From: Deltaproteobacteria bacterium
GTDB lineage: Bacteria > Myxococcota_A > Polyangia > Polyangiales > Ga0077539
Reading direction: 5' to 3'
Assembly (NCBI GenBank): GCA_016704445.1
Contig: JADJAE010000050.1
Coordinates: 16,073-80,072 of the forward strand
DNA length: 64,000 bases
The notes under the pieces are model-generated. The model worked only from the letters and a program-made list of their open reading frames with translations. It did not search any database and had not been told where the DNA came from. Below, one piece after another: positions 55,628 to 63,982 of this stretch. Position numbers and translations under genes: made by a program. Within the stretch, counting starts at the first letter, position 1. Each line of letters starts with the position of its first letter.

Positions 55628-57307
55628 ATGCGACGCACGACCGCACGATGGTCCTTCGCTCTGCTCGCGGCGCTGTCGGCGTCATGCACGAGCCCGCTCC
55701 GGGGGGCGAGCGAGGAGTGCCTCTTCAACGGCGACTGCCGCGAGGGATTGCTCTGCGCGGGCCGACGGTGCCGGGTGGTCTGCCGCGACGGCCGTGACTG
55801 CGCGGGCGCCACGCGCTGCGCCAGCGCTGGCGACGGCCGGCTGGCGTGCCTCCCCCCCGACGAGCCGCCGTACTGCCGGAGGGCGAGCGAGTGCGCCGAG
55901 GCCGAGGTCTGCCTGCGAGGTCGCTGCGTCGCGGCGGAGAGCGACGCGTCGACGGACGCGCTCGCGACCGACGCCACGGAGGCGCCTGCCGACACGCCCA
56001 GCCTCGACGCCGCGGAGATGCCCGACGTCGGGATGGACGCAGGCCCGCCCGACGCGCCCGACGCGCCCGACGCCGTGGACGCTACGGCCGACCTCGAGGA
56101 CGCCCCGACGGACCGCGTCGCCGCGGACCTTGCAGCGCCGATCGACCGCGCCGACGTCTCATCCGACCGCGCCGACGACGTCTCGGCCGATGCCGCCGAC
56201 GACGCCTCCGTGCTCCGCGGAGTGGTGGAGATCTGCGCGAGCGCCGATCGCACCTGCGCCCGCGGATCGGGCGGTCAGGTGTGGTGCTGGGGCAGCAACG
56301 ACATGGGCGGCCTCGCGAGGCCCCCGTCGGTCCCGTCGTCCACCCGGCCCCTCGCGGTAGAGGGCGCCGCGGGCGCGACCCTCCTCGCGTGCGGCGGCCC
56401 CGGCCCCACCGACCACGGGACCTTCGCCGGGCATAGCTGCGTGCGCCTCGCCGACGGCCGGGTCGCGTGCTGGGGACTCAACCTCCAGGCGCAGTCCGGC
56501 GCGATCAACGACACGAGGGTTGCCGCTCCGGCGGTGCGAGTCCTCGACGGGCCCGTCGCGGCGCTCGCGCTCGGCTCGCAGTCCACGCTGGCGATGACCA
56601 GCTCCGGCGCGCTCTGGGGCTGGGGCCTCGACGACGCGGCGGTCCTGCTCGGGGCCAACGGGCTCACCAGCGTCCAGAGGGAGCCCAGGCGCTCGGTGAT
56701 CCGCGAGCCCGTGGTGATGGCCTCGATCGCCAACCACCACGCGTGCGCGCTCGGCGTGACGGGGGTGCTGTACTGCGCCGGCGACAACTCCGTGGGCGAG
56801 GTCGCGAGCTTCGCGATCGGCGACAACATCGCCGTCCCGCTCGCCATCGACGAGGCGGCGCCCTTCGCGAGGGACATCGTCTCCATCGCGACCGGCGTGG
56901 GCCAGCGGCTCACCGGCGGCTTCACCTGCGTGGCCACCCGCGACGGCGCGGTGCGGTGCCGCGGTCAGCTCGCCTTCCTGCCAGGCGGCGGCGCGACGCG
57001 CTTCACGGAGGTCGCCGAGCTGCGCGGCGCGCGGAGGCTCTACACCAACGCCTACCGCTTCCGCGGCCGGGCGACCTACGTCTGCGCGCGACGCGACGAC
57101 CTCACCGTGCGCTGCCTCGACGCGCAGCGCTCCGCCGCGCCGATCGACCTGCCCGTTGACGACGCCTACGACCTGGCCCTCGGCTACAACCACCTGTGCG
57201 TGCTGCGCTCCGACGGGTCGGTCTGGTGCTCGGGCGACAACAACCTCGGGCAGCTCGGGTCGGGCGACACGGTCGGATCCGCCGCGCTCCGCCGCGTGGT
57301 GTTTTGA
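55628..57307 (+). CDS. RCC1-repeat lipoprotein, paralogue of the upstream gene
   Basis: This 559-residue protein has the same layout as its neighbour: a signal (MRRTTARWSFALLAALSASC), the Cys-rich head (EECLFNGDCREGLLCAGRRC), a long Asp/Ala linker, then RCC1 blades (VWCWGSNDMGG, VACWGLNLQAQSG, VWCSGDNNLGQLG). The two genes are 3 bp apart on the same strand and clearly result from a tandem duplication; the propeller parts have diverged more than the head. It is probably co-transcribed with it. The role is presumably surface binding. Confidence 0.88.
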   Translation: MRRTTARWSFALLAALSASCTSPLRGASEECLFNGDCREGLLCAGRRCRVVCRDGRDCAGATRCASAGDGRLACLPPDEPPYCRRASECAEAEVCLRGRCVAAESDASTDALATDATEAPADTPSLDAAEMPDVGMDAGPPDAPDAPDAVDATADLEDAPTDRVAADLAAPIDRADVSSDRADDVSADAADDASVLRGVVEICASADRTCARGSGGQVWCWGSNDMGGLARPPSVPSSTRPLAVEGAAGATLLACGGPGPTDHGTFAGHSCVRLADGRVACWGLNLQAQSGAINDTRVAAPAVRVLDGPVAALALGSQSTLAMTSSGALWGWGLDDAAVLLGANGLTSVQREPRRSVIREPVVMASIANHHACALGVTGVLYCAGDNSVGEVASFAIGDNIAVPLAIDEAAPFARDIVSIATGVGQRLTGGFTCVATRDGAVRCRGQLAFLPGGGATRFTEVAELRGARRLYTNAYRFRGRATYVCARRDDLTVRCLDAQRSAAPIDLPVDDAYDLALGYNHLCVLRSDGSVWCSGDNNLGQLGSGDTVGSAALRRVVF

Positions 57308-57320
57308 GAATCGAGGGCGC

Positions 57321-57767
57321 TCAGGGCGCGGCGCCCGCGGACTCCTGCGGCCAGAGGCAGACCCCCGCGTCGAGGTCGCAGCGGAGGCCGGCGTTGAAGT
57401 CGCCGCAGTCGCGGGCCTCGCGGCACTGGTAGCGGCAGAGGCCGTCATAGCCGCAGGCCTGCGGCTGAGGGCATTGGGAGTGGTACTGGCAGAAGTCGGG
57501 GTGGTCCGTCGCCACGCACACGCTACGCCCGCCCTGGGCGAGCGCGGCGCACTTCCACCCCGTGGGGCAGTCGCGCTCGTCGCGGCAGATCGCTCGGCAG
57601 CGGCGCGCGGCGCAGAGCGTTTCTTCGACGCAGTCGTCGTTGTAGAGGCACTCCTCGCCGAGCGGCCGGGCGGGGGCGGTGCAGCCCGCGAGCGAGACGG
57701 CGACCGCCGCGCGGAGGAGCGCGCCCCGCAGGGGGCTCTCTCGATGGGGACGATGGGCAGTGGCCAC
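57321..57767 (-). CDS. Small Cys-rich lipoprotein related to the RCC1 heads
   Basis: This 148-residue protein starts at GTG 57767 (the ATG nearest is too far into the protein) and has the signal LRAAVAVSLAGC. The body EECLYNDDCVEETLCAARRC, then CRDERDCPTGWKC, is the same Cys module as in the two RCC1 lipoproteins, but no propeller follows. It lies opposite to and convergent with the second RCC1 gene. It may be a stand-alone copy of the module, or a decayed relative without the blades. The function is unknown. Confidence 0.75.
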   Translation of the reverse strand: MATAHRPHRESPLRGALLRAAVAVSLAGCTAPARPLGEECLYNDDCVEETLCAARRCRAICRDERDCPTGWKCAALAQGGRSVCVATDHPDFCQYHSQCPQPQACGYDGLCRYQCREARDCGDFNAGLRCDLDAGVCLWPQESAGAAP

Positions 57768-57795
57768 TTCGCGATGCTCCTTCAGGCGGTGGCGG

Positions 57796-59217
57796 TCAGA
57801 ACCGACCCGACACGCCCGCCCCGCCGGGCGAGAGGCCGAGGTACCAGGTGGGCGCCCTCTCGAAGCGATCGCCGGGCGGCGCGTTGACGAGCAGCACGAG
57901 CCCCGTGATGGCGCCGACGAGCCCGACGCCCGTGAGCACGCCGCTGACCACGGCCGCGGTGAGCTCGCCGTCGATGCGGGCGTTGATGGCGCTGTTGTCG
58001 TCGAAGGCCGCGCGAGAGCGCTCCGGGGGGCAGCTCACGGTGCCGCTCTCGCACTGATCGATCACGGAGAGGTTGGCGTCGCGGGCGTTGAGGGAGCTCG
58101 TGTACTGCGGCACGGCGAGGCCGAGCCAGATGGCCCCGCCGATCGCGACCGGGGCGCCGATGCCGAGGGCGAGCCAGCCCGCGGTGCGCATCCGTCGAGA
58201 GCGGCCTTCGACCTCCGCGCGGTGCGCGGGCGTGGGCTCGAGCCGCAGGTCGAGGCGGGTGGGCCGCCCCGCCGGAAGGTCGACCGCGCGCAGCACCGGG
58301 AGAAACTCCTCGCGCTCGACCCTCAGCGTGTGTCGCCCCGGCGGAACCGCCGCGCTCCCGTCCATCGGCACCCGACGCCCGTCGAGGGTGGCGTGCGCGC
58401 CGGGCTCGCTCGCCCTCAGCACCAGGTGCGCCCCCTCGGACTCCGGCACCGGCTCGGCCCAGCGCAGCGTCGCCGCCACGCGCGCCCCCACGCCCGAGGC
58501 TTCGACCTCTGCGCGGAAGGTCTCGTACCCCGGGTGCGCGACCTCGACGAGGTGCCGCCCCTCGGTGACGCTGAGCGGGCTCTCCACCGGGGTGCGCGCG
58601 ACCTCCCGGCCGTCCACGCGCACCGAGGCGCCCGCGAGCTCGCAGGCCACCTGGATCGTCGACCGGGTGCGAGGGAGCGCCGCTGCGACGGCGGCGCGCT
58701 GCCCTCCCACGACGTCCACCTCCGCGCGAAAGGCCTCGCGCCCTGGGGCCGTGACCGCCACGCGTCGGCGTCCGACAGAGACCGGGATGCCGTCTCGCCA
58801 CTCTCGCCTCGCGACGCCGTCGACCTCCACCGTCGCGTCGGGGACGTCCACGGTGAGGGCGATGGTGCCGATGCGCGCGTTCAGTCGGGCGAGGGCGGCG
58901 ACGATCTCGGCGCGGTGGCGCGCCACGGCCGAGGGCGGCGCGAGGCGCTGGTATCGCTCGATGAGCTCGCGCGCCTCGACGTACTCGTTGAGGTTCTCGT
59001 GGGTGGCCGCGAGGTTGAAGAGCACCTCGGGGTTCTGCGAGGCGTCGTAGGCCGCGCGAAACTCCGCCAGCGCGCCCCGCAGGTCCCCTTCGCCGGAGAG
59101 GTGCACGCCGCGGTCGAAGTGCTCGCTCGTGGAGACGCTCTGCGCCGCCGCGGCCGAAGGGGCGAGGGCGAGCGCGAGCACCGCGATGGCGCTGCAGGGT
59201 CGGAGGTGAAACGTCAC
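57796..59217 (-). CDS. TPR and PEGA-domain secreted/membrane protein
   Basis: GTG 59217 starts a signal peptide (MTFHLRPCSAIAVLALALAP, then A-A-A-A-Q). Residues 30-110 contain tetratricopeptide-like helices (FDRGVHLSGEGDLRGALAEF, NPEVLFNLAATHENLNEYVE). Three PEGA-type beta domains follow, each with V-D-G (VEVDGVARR, VRVDGREVARTPVESPLSV, ATLDGRRVPMDGSAAVPPGR). The C-terminus has two hydrophobic segments (WLALGIGAPVAIGGAIWLGL, GVLTGVGLVGAITGLVLLV). This is a common myxobacterial type, often bound to the envelope. PEGA domains are thought to bind peptidoglycan or proteins. The specific role is unknown. The stop is 28 bp from the start of the Cys-rich lipoprotein on the same strand. Confidence 0.85.
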   Translation of the reverse strand: MTFHLRPCSAIAVLALALAPSAAAAQSVSTSEHFDRGVHLSGEGDLRGALAEFRAAYDASQNPEVLFNLAATHENLNEYVEARELIERYQRLAPPSAVARHRAEIVAALARLNARIGTIALTVDVPDATVEVDGVARREWRDGIPVSVGRRRVAVTAPGREAFRAEVDVVGGQRAAVAAALPRTRSTIQVACELAGASVRVDGREVARTPVESPLSVTEGRHLVEVAHPGYETFRAEVEASGVGARVAATLRWAEPVPESEGAHLVLRASEPGAHATLDGRRVPMDGSAAVPPGRHTLRVEREEFLPVLRAVDLPAGRPTRLDLRLEPTPAHRAEVEGRSRRMRTAGWLALGIGAPVAIGGAIWLGLAVPQYTSSLNARDANLSVIDQCESGTVSCPPERSRAAFDDNSAINARIDGELTAAVVSGVLTGVGLVGAITGLVLLVNAPPGDRFERAPTWYLGLSPGGAGVSGRF

Positions 59218-59368
59218 GATGGCGGTGGCTCCGTCAGCGAAAGGGGGAGGGGTGTGGCAGTCGAGCTGGAGGCCGATGCGGGGCGCGACTGTACCCGATG
59301 CGCCGCGCCCGCGTCCTGGCCGCCGCGCCCCCTCCCTGGGCCCTACGGGTCGCCTCCTGAACCGTCGC

Positions 59369-60836
59369 TCACCAGCAGGCGCAGCAGCGCGATCCGTCGG
59401 TGCTTCCGGGGGTGGCGCACCAGCCGCCCGCGGCGCCCGCGGAGACGCACGCCGCGTGGCAGTCGGCGGATGCCCCGATGCAGCGCTCGCAGCCCTCCGG
59501 GGCGCAGGCGCAACACCGCGATCCGTCGGTGCTGCCGGGCATGCCGCACGCGCCGCCGGTGGCGCCGAGGGCCGACTGGCAGGCCGCCGCGCACGACAGG
59601 CCCGCGCTCACGCAGGCGGTGCAGCCGGAGCCCGCGGGGGCGGGCGCGCCGTCGGGGTAGGCGACGGCGATGCGGTTGCGGTTCCAGCTCACGACGGAGG
59701 CGCCGCCGAACCAGATGGCGCTCGGGACGCCGTCGACCACCTGGAGGTGCGGCGTGACCTGACCGAAGCGATCGGTTGAAGCGCCGCTCAGCCCGAAGAG
59801 CCGGCCGCGGTCGACCCAGCAGAGGCCGTCGGGGCTGGTCGACCAGAGGGTTCCGGTGCCGCTCTCTCGGAGCATCACCCAGACGCCGCCGACGCGCTGC
59901 ACGTCGACCGCGCCCGCGTCGAGCACCAGGGGGTTGCGCGGGTGTCGGGTGAAGCTGCGCCCGTCGGCGCTGGTGGCGAGGCCCACGTGGCGTCGGCCGC
60001 GGGAGGTGCCGTCGTAGAACATCCACCACGTCGAGCCGTCGAAGTGCACGCTGGGGCGGCCGACCTTCTCGTCGTCCCAGGCACCCGCGGGTCCCGGGCG
60101 CGAGCACCTCGCCGACGCGCGCGAAGCCGGTGAGGCTGTCGGACCGAGCGAGCCAGATGCGGTCGTTCTCGGCGGTCGGCGCGTCGGTATAGAACATCGA
60201 CCAGCGCCCGTTGGCGCGCACCACGCTGGGGTCGTTGACGTGGTTGGAGGTCCCGCGGTCGAGCACCGGGCGGGGCGCGGCGTCGGAGGGCCACTTGCGC
60301 CACGTCGCTCCGTCGCGCGAGGTGGCGACGTAGATGCGGTCGTGGCCGTCGCCGCCCTGCGCGCCGTAGAACATCGCCCACCCCCCGTCGATGCGCTGCA
60401 GGTCGGGCGCGTAGACGTTGTCCTCGCCGTGCAGCGGATCGGTCGCCGTAGCGACGAGCATCGGGTTGGCCGAGGCGACGCTCCATCGGGCGGGCCACCC
60501 CGGAGGGAGCCGATCGCAGCCCGCGTCGACGGCGGGAGGGATGTCGACAATGGGGATGTCGGCAATGGGGATGTCGGCAATCGGGATGTCGGCAATCGGG
60601 ATGTCGGCAATGGGGATGTCGATGGGGGAGGGGACATCGATGGGAGAGGGGACATCGATGGGGGAGGAGACGTCGCTCACGGACGCATCGACGAGGGGGA
60701 GGTCCTCGGAGGCGTCCTTGGCGGGGACGTCGATGGTTGCGGGGTCGTCGGCCTCGGGCGCGTCGACCGCCACGCTCTGCTTCGCGCAGCCGACGATCAC
60801 GATCAAGGCGAGGGTCCAGCGGATGAGTGACGACAT
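59369..60836 (-). pseudogene. Five-bladed beta-propeller (GH43-like) lipoprotein, one frameshift
   Basis: ATG 60836 gives MSSLIRWTLALIVIVGC, a lipoprotein signal. Residues 25-105 are an Asp/Pro/Ile linker with repeats of DIPIA. The body (110-410) has blades like those of GH43/GH32-like propellers (NVYAPDLQRIDGGWAMFYGA, HVNDPSVVRANGRWSMFYTD). A one-base insertion near 60093-60095 shifts the frame; removing it gives LAPGPAGAWDDEKVGRPSVH and a total of about 488 residues. The C-terminus has two Cys modules of about 40 residues each ending GSTDGSRCCAC. GH43 enzymes cut arabinans or xylans, but the catalytic Asp/Glu set could not be confirmed. The start is close to repeat copy B. Confidence 0.7.
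60537..60674 (-). repeat. 15-bp and 18-bp tandem repeats in the propeller-lipoprotein linker
   Basis: The + strand holds five units of GGGGATGTCGGCAAT (15 bp) next to copies of an 18-bp unit with GGGGACATCGATGGG. They code for DIPIA and DVPSPI repeats in the linker between lipid anchor and propeller, similar to the DVP repeats of other lipoproteins in the window. Confidence 0.8.
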
Positions 60837-60873
60837 CGGGGTGAGCCTTATCGTGGTCACATGTGACGGTCGT

Positions 60874-60881
60874 GGCGCAAC
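60874..60881. repeat. Left copy of the 8-bp target-site duplication
   Basis: GGCGCAAC ends one base before the left terminus of the inverted-repeat element, and the same 8 bp follow its right terminus. The chance of an exact 8-bp match at exactly both borders is small. Confidence 0.85.
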
Positions 60882-61169
60882 GTAGCAGTTCAGCGGTGAT
60901 GCAAGCCGTCCGTTTGACGCTGGGGTTCGCGCGTTGACGCTCACCCCAGGCTATAACAAGTGACGACCCCCACGTGCGTGGGGGTCTTTCGAACAGGAAT
61001 GCCACTTCGATGGAGCCCACGGCACGTCGATTGGAGCTTCCGGAAGGTCCATCGAGTCTCGGTACGAAAGACCCCGGGAACGCGGGGTCGTCACTTGTTA
61101 TAGCCTGGGGTGAGCGCCAACGCGCGAACCCCAGCGTCAAACACGCGGCTTGTACCCCTGAACTGCTAC
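60882..61169. mobile_element. MITE-like inverted-repeat element, copy B, with 8-bp target duplication
   Basis: This 288-bp element begins GTAGCAGTTCAG and ends with its exact complement CTGAACTGCTAC. Long imperfect inverted arms of about 85 bp contain GTTTGACGCTGGGGTTCGCG, then a GC hairpin (60967-60984 left, 61071-61088 right). The core matches copy A in reverse orientation. The element is flanked on both sides by the perfect 8-bp direct repeat GGCGCAAC (60874-60881 and 61170-61177), the mark of transposition. It has no gene of its own, so it must be moved by a transposase elsewhere. It fills the divergent 372-bp gap (60837-61208) between two lipoprotein genes. Confidence 0.85.
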
Positions 61170-61177
61170 GGCGCAAC
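61170..61177. repeat. Right copy of the 8-bp target-site duplication
   Basis: GGCGCAAC follows directly after the right terminus CTGAACTGCTAC of the element, identical to the left copy. Confidence 0.85.
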
Positions 61178-61208
61178 CGCCGCGCGCTTCGCTGATACCG
61201 TTCCGCGC

Positions 61209-62171
61209 ATGGACGGCGCCCGCCTCTCTTGCATCGTCGCAGCCGCGTGCCTTGCGTGCGGTGCTCGCACTCCCTTGTCCTCTGGCTCTCTCCAGGACTC
61301 CGACTCCGGGGCGTCGTCCGACGCTTCCCCGCTCGCGGTGACGCTCTCGATCCCCCTCGGGACCTACGCGGGTTGTACCTCCGCCACCGTGACCACCCGA
61401 CCGAACTTCGTGGGCAGCACCGGGCGCGATGGCTCCATCACCCTCTCCCGGGAGGGCGACGGCGTCGTCGCCGCGCTCGCCTTCCCCTCGTACGCGAGCG
61501 GGAGCGTGGCCTTCGCTCCGACGGCCGGTGATTCCGCCGCCTTCCGAGCGAGCCAGACCTTCGACGTGCAGACCGCGAACGCGGGCTTCCGCGTGGTGAC
61601 CGTGACCGCAACGAGCGGCACGCTCTCCATCGTCGGAGCGACGCTGTTCATCTCGACCCACGGGAGCGCCGGCGCGGACGACGTCAGCACCTTCATCCAC
61701 TGCCGCGTGCCCTCGGGGCTGCGACCGACCAGCATCGTCACGAGCGCCCCGCCACCGGGGCGTCTGACCGCCGGCGTCTACCGCTCGTGCACCGCCGCAT
61801 CCAGCACGGACGGGCCCGTGCGGGCTGGAGTGACGGGCGGCAGCGGATCGCTCACCGTCACCCGGAGCGCTGGGGTGCTCCGCCTGACGTGGCCCGATTC
61901 GCTGATTCCGGAGTGGGCTTGCGGCGGCCTCGACTTCGGCGCCGCCCCGGTCACCGCCACGCTGACCCCGGGACAGTCGTGCGTCATTCAGCGGCCTTGC
62001 GGGCCGCCGCCGTCCCTCGGCCCTTCACCGTATCCAGCCACGGCAACGCTGACGAACATGCAAGGCTCGATGAGGGTGAATGGCAACGCGTTGTTCATCG
62101 ACGTCCTCGGCGACGCGACCGCGCAGGCTTGCGGCATCCACGACCTGTCGATCCTCTGCACGAGCCCATGA
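61209..62171 (+). CDS. Hypothetical lipoprotein with beta-rich domains
   Basis: ATG 61209 gives a signal (MDGARLSCIVAAACLAC), so lipidation at Cys17 is likely. The mature 303 residues comprise two beta domains of about 130 residues that appear to be related repeats: both have a Gly-Thr-Tyr or Gly-Val-Tyr block followed by Cys (LGTYAGCTSATV and TAGVYRSCTAAS) and end with SxGTLSIVGATLFI or GSMRVNGNALFIDV. No enzyme motif is present. The upstream extension to 61110 runs into the repeat element and was rejected. The element's arm lies about 40 bp before the start and could contribute to its promoter. Confidence 0.65.
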   Translation: MDGARLSCIVAAACLACGARTPLSSGSLQDSDSGASSDASPLAVTLSIPLGTYAGCTSATVTTRPNFVGSTGRDGSITLSREGDGVVAALAFPSYASGSVAFAPTAGDSAAFRASQTFDVQTANAGFRVVTVTATSGTLSIVGATLFISTHGSAGADDVSTFIHCRVPSGLRPTSIVTSAPPPGRLTAGVYRSCTAASSTDGPVRAGVTGGSGSLTVTRSAGVLRLTWPDSLIPEWACGGLDFGAAPVTATLTPGQSCVIQRPCGPPPSLGPSPYPATATLTNMQGSMRVNGNALFIDVLGDATAQACGIHDLSILCTSP

Positions 62172-62174
62172 TGC

Positions 62175-62951
62175 TCAACGTCGCCCCGAGGTGCGCGGCC
62201 CTCCGACGGTCTCGATGGCCCCGCTGGCGCCCGACCGCGCTCGCGCGAGCCAGGCGCGCCCAGCGGACGCGTCGACGCCGTGGGCCTCCAGGCCCGGAAA
62301 CACCACCGACTCCAGCGTGCGAGCGAACACCTCCACGCGCACCTCGCGAGGGAGCTCGCCGTGCCCGGCGAGGCGCGGATCGGCCAATGCCTCGTCCACG
62401 GGCGCGAAGAGGTCGTCGCGCACCGTCCCGGAGAGCATCGCGGGCAGACCCGCGGCGAGGCCCGCGCCCCCGCCCCGCGCCCGCTCCGCCGCAAGGTGGG
62501 CCCAGCCCAGGCGCGCGTGCGTCACCTCGTCCCGCAGGATCTCCCGCACCGCCGAGCGCACCGCCGGGTCCGTCGCCCTCTCGTGGCTCACCATCATCAG
62601 CGCCGAGTTGATCGACTCGGTCACCGCGCAGAAGGCCACCACCTCGTACAGCAGCCGCTCCCGCGAGCCCGCGCTCCGAGGGCCGATCTCCCCCGCGGGC
62701 TCCGACGCCACCGCGCCGCCGCGGTGTCCGTAGCGGGCCGCGAGCTCGGCGCAGATCTCCACGTGCCGCACCTCGTCGTCCTCGGCGCGCTTCGCCATGG
62801 CCACCACCACCGCCGCCGCGTCCTCCGCTTCGAGCTGCGCCGCGAGCCGCTCGAAGCGCGACGCCGCCTCGCGCTCGGAGCGCGCCCGAAACGCCCACAC
62901 CCCGGCCACGAGCCCGCGTCCTCGCTCGTCGAGGTCGCGCGGCGCGCTCAC
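62175..62951 (-). CDS. Ferritin-like (diiron) protein
   Basis: This 258-residue protein has the helical bundle of the ferritin-like superfamily. Glu and His ligand motifs are seen in AEDDEVRHVEICAELAARYG (E-x-x-H) and later in CAVTESIN and LRDEVTHARLGWAHLAAER (second E-x-x-H). Such proteins bind two iron atoms and act in oxidation reactions or iron handling; the specific reaction is not known. The start at GTG 62951 overlaps the stop of the next gene (GTGA), preferred to GTG 62966. Its 3' end lies 3 bp from the end of the convergent lipoprotein gene. Confidence 0.75.
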   Translation of the reverse strand: MSAPRDLDERGRGLVAGVWAFRARSEREAASRFERLAAQLEAEDAAAVVVAMAKRAEDDEVRHVEICAELAARYGHRGGAVASEPAGEIGPRSAGSRERLLYEVVAFCAVTESINSALMMVSHERATDPAVRSAVREILRDEVTHARLGWAHLAAERARGGGAGLAAGLPAMLSGTVRDDLFAPVDEALADPRLAGHGELPREVRVEVFARTLESVVFPGLEAHGVDASAGRAWLARARSGASGAIETVGGPRTSGRR

Positions 62952-63301
62952 ACCCACGACAGCCACGCGAGCACCCCGGCGTCGGCCGACGCGTCGTCCT
63001 GAGCGTCAGCGCCCACGTCGGCGGGTCCCACGTCGGCGGGCGCCACGTCGACCTCCGCGACCCCGGCGTCTTCTTCCACCGGGTCGACGAACCACGACAT
63101 CCACGAGCTCACGCCGTCCGCGCGGACGGAGGCGTCCCGCGCCGCGGGGGCGTCGACCTGCGCCGACGCGGCATCGGGGACATCGGCCTCCACGGTCATC
63201 GCGCGGCTTCCCCCCGGGGGCGCGCCCGCACCGCCGCCGCAGCCCGCCGTCAGCACGCTCCCGCCGACCACCAGCACCTTGAACAGCTTGTCGATTCGCA
63301 T
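62948..63301 (-). CDS. Small acidic lipoprotein
   Basis: This 117-residue protein begins MRIDKLFKVLVVGGSVLTAG and Cys, a clear lipoprotein signal. The mature part is short, with an Ala/Asp/Val-rich linker (ADVPDAASAQVDAPAARDAS, ADVGPADVGADAQDDASADA) and two aromatic patches (SSWMSWFVDP, VLAWLSWV). It has no fold motif and probably serves as a spacer or partner. It is coupled to the ferritin-like gene by the GTGA overlap. Confidence 0.7.
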   Translation of the reverse strand: MRIDKLFKVLVVGGSVLTAGCGGGAGAPPGGSRAMTVEADVPDAASAQVDAPAARDASVRADGVSSWMSWFVDPVEEDAGVAEVDVAPADVGPADVGADAQDDASADAGVLAWLSWV

Positions 63302-63570
63302 CGCATCACCTCAGCTCGCCCAGCGGGTCGCGGAGATCGCGAGCGCCACGGGACGAACACACCATGCGGCCGGTAGAGCGTGTCGTGAATCGATATGTTC
63401 GATACAGCATTGGATGCTGATTCGATACGATGGGTCGGAAGCGGGTGGACGCTCGTAGGCGCCGACCGAGCCATCGCGGCGAAGGCACAACGACTTCCGA
63501 GAGTGGTACTCCGGGGTGGCGCCGCTCCTCTACGTGACCGTAGGTCTCGGCGCTGGAGACAACGAATCCC

Positions 63571-63942
63571 ATGACCACGGCTTACTGGTGCGTACTCATC
63601 GCGGGCCTTCTCCCCTACGTCGCGGCCACCGTCGCGAAGGCGGGGGTGAAGTTCGACAACAACAACCCGCGTGACTGGCTGGCGAAGCAGGAGGGCTGGC
63701 GTCGCCGCGCCAACGCAGCGCAGAACAACGGCTTCGAGGCGTTTCCGTTCTTCGCGGCGGCGGTGATCGTGGCGCACCTCGCCCACGCGCCGCAGGGCCG
63801 CATCGACACGCTCGCGCTGGGCTTCATCGCCGCGCGCGTGGCCCACTTCGCGGCCTACCTCGCCGACGTCGCCCCGCTGCGCAGCCTCGTGTGGATGGCC
63901 GGCCTCGGCTGCACCATCGCGCTGTTCTTCCAGGGCGCCTGA
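63571..63942 (+). CDS. MAPEG family membrane protein
   Basis: This 123-residue protein has four membrane helices typical of the MAPEG family: MTTAYWCVLIAGLLPYVAAT, a loop with DNNNPRDWL, AFPFFAAAVIVAHLAHAP, LALGFIAARVAHFAAYLADV and LVWMAGLGCTIALFFQGA. The conserved N-N-G-F-E-A-F-P-F-F stretch and A-R-V-x-H are present. MAPEG members include glutathione transferases and peroxidases of the membrane. Bacterial ones are mostly uncharacterised. The 269-bp gap before it (63302-63570) has lower GC and short imperfect repeats of GATTCGATAC but no clear gene. Confidence 0.88.
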   Translation: MTTAYWCVLIAGLLPYVAATVAKAGVKFDNNNPRDWLAKQEGWRRRANAAQNNGFEAFPFFAAAVIVAHLAHAPQGRIDTLALGFIAARVAHFAAYLADVAPLRSLVWMAGLGCTIALFFQGA

Positions 63943-63982
63943 ACGCTGCCCTCGGCTCTAACCTCTTTTCAGGGCGCCGTTC

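Noticed and set aside
60836..60944. N-terminal extension of the propeller lipoprotein starting MSVNARTPASN
   Set aside because: The extension is repeat-element sequence. The ATG at 60836 gives a proper lipoprotein signal.
63302..63570. Small open frame of 90 residues on the minus strand and short GATTCGATAC-like repeats
   Set aside because: The frame lacks protein-like composition and a ribosome site. The repeats are imperfect and too few to call an operator.
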